Shown here in pieces: positions 63,288-64,000 of a stretch of DNA of 64,000 nucleotides. The position numbers and the translations under genes are program-made. The DNA is from Pseudomonadota bacterium. GTDB taxonomy: Bacteria; Pseudomonadota; Gammaproteobacteria; JAKAQQ01. Positions within the stretch are counted from its first letter, which is position 1; every line of letters begins with the position of its first letter. Under the pieces are notes generated by a model that saw only the letters and a list, made by a program, of their open reading frames with translations, made no database searches and was not told the DNA's origin. The DNA lies in NCBI GenBank assembly GCA_027365475.1, contig DAHXNI010000007.1:1-64000 (forward strand). Reading direction: 5' to 3'.

Positions 63288-63572
63288 AGCGCCCTCATCC
63301 ACGCACTTCGCAAAGCGCTCGCACCCAAGATGCTCGAAGCCGTTCAGGCCTTCTGTCGGACGCCTTCACCGATCAAGGTTGAACGAAGTGACGAAGCCGC
63401 TCATTGCTTTGGGCGTGGCTCACACCACCCCGTGCCCCTATTGCATCCGGAGCCATACCCGTGCCGGTGCCACGCCGGAGGAGATCTTCGTGCAACCGAA
63501 ATGCATGCCAGGGGTGCCTATGCCCACTCGGCGCTGGCCCTGGCATGGATACAATCGAACGGGAAACGGATG
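63288..63572 (+). pseudogene. Carboxymuconolactone decarboxylase/AhpD-like gene with frameshifts
   Basis: Three pieces in two frames reconstruct one protein: LRKALAPKMLEAVQAFCR, then LNEVTKPLIALGVAHTTPCP with YCIRSHTRAGATPEEIFVQ, then HARGAYAHSALALAWIQS. The CPYC-x7-H-like AhpD/CMD core (TTPCPYCIRSHTRAGAT) and the YAHSALAL tail are clear, but two frameshifts separate them. The original product would have been a small thiol peroxidase-reducing or decarboxylase protein. Confidence 0.65.
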
Positions 63573-63591
63573 ACGCGAGCAACCCTCGGGC

Positions 63592-64000
63592 TTAAAGCGA
63601 ATAGTAGAGCTCGAACTCAATCGGGTGCGTGCACATCCGGACCCGGTTGAGTTCCTCCTGCTTGACCCCGAGATAGGCTCCGATCAGATCTTCACTGAAA
63701 ACACCGCCCGCGAGAAGGAACGCATGGTCCGTCTCGAGCGCGTGGAGTGCCTCCTCGAGCGAGTAGGCCACCTGCGGGATCTTGCGATCCTCTTCCGGAG
63801 GCAGTTCGTAAAGATCGCGATCCTGTGGCTCGCCGGGATGGCGCCGGTTTTGGATGCCGTCGATCCCCGCCATGAGCAGGCCCGCAAAGGCGAGGTAGGG
63901 ATTTGCCGTGCTATCCGGGAACCGGATCTCGACCCGCCGACCCTTGGGATTCTGGGTGAAGGGGATCCGGATCGCGGCCGAGCGGTTGCGCGCCGAGTAG
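63592..64000 (-). CDS. glnA: Glutamine synthetase type I, C-terminal part (runs off the window)
   Basis: The minus-strand frame is open from the window edge to the TAA at 63592. [36 protein letters not shown] and DLYELPPEE, then [10 protein letters not shown] at the end, match the C-terminus of GlnA; the Tyr in DLYELPPEE is the adenylylation site of the regulated GSI-beta enzyme. Makes glutamine from glutamate and ammonia. The start and most of the protein lie beyond 64000; an ATG at 63873 is internal. Confidence 0.95.
   Translation of the reverse strand, partial: YSARNRSAAIRIPFTQNPKGRRVEIRFPDSTANPYLAFAGLLMAGIDGIQNRRHPGEPQDRDLYELPPEEDRKIPQVAYSLEEALHALETDHAFLLAGGVFSEDLIGAYLGVKQEELNRVRMCTHPIEFELYYSL

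Overview
The window looks like a chromosomal segment of a GC-rich gammaproteobacterium. Evidence: the rpsU-yqeY-dnaG-rpoD macromolecular synthesis operon divergent from tsaD-folB, an overlapping xthA-DUF971-ubiE-ubiJ-ubiB ubiquinone operon, outer-membrane proteins (OprD-type porin, TonB-dependent receptor, YaiO-like barrel) and two lipoproteins with clear lipoboxes. I cannot name the genus from sequence alone.

Layout. 0-0.3 kb: transposase debris. 0.4-8.2 kb: SWIM/SNF2 helicase, secreted S10-type carboxypeptidase, APC permease, zinc-finger protein. Mixed in, from 7.4 to 9.5 kb, is a gene graveyard: a peptidase M61 tail, a truncated TonB receptor and a VapBC-type relic. 9.4-16.4 kb: a tight six-gene minus-strand cluster (glycosidase-like lipoprotein, TPR plus beta-barrel protein, HEAT protein, GT2 synthase, tyrosine-phosphatase-like protein, small membrane protein). 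It looks like a synthase-dependent exopolysaccharide production and export machine and is the best candidate here for an undescribed system.

17-26 kb: a Spy/CpxP-like protein with a good terminator, then a minus-strand set of WYL regulator, twin-AAA ATPase and DUF2779/PD-(D/E)XK nuclease. The ATPase is broken by a frameshift and abuts an IS66-type element that carries a DruA-like (DUF4338) gene. 26-33.6 kb: a slipin, an orphan RHS tip with a possible immunity-type membrane protein, and an ISAzo13-like insertion sequence split by a RIT element (three overlapping tyrosine recombinase genes between 34-bp perfect inverted repeats). tRNA-Arg(CCG) follows.

34-46 kb: cell-envelope genes, a uracil-DNA-glycosylase-like protein coupled to a PhzF protein, hipBA with the relic of a second HipA, and an APC permease coupled to a PRMT-like methyltransferase. 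46-59.5 kb: conserved housekeeping genes (OmpH-like, xthA, ubi genes, MidA-like methyltransferase, FolM-like reductase, folB, tsaD, rpsU, yqeY, dnaG, rpoD). 59.6-64 kb: an orphan GlyGly-CTERM-like tail, an ArsR/SdpI pair with operator and promoter, a CysK/CysM enzyme, a DUF488 protein, a broken AhpD-like gene, and the end of glnA, which runs off the window.

Functional identities rest on motif recognition by eye; no database search or alignment was run.
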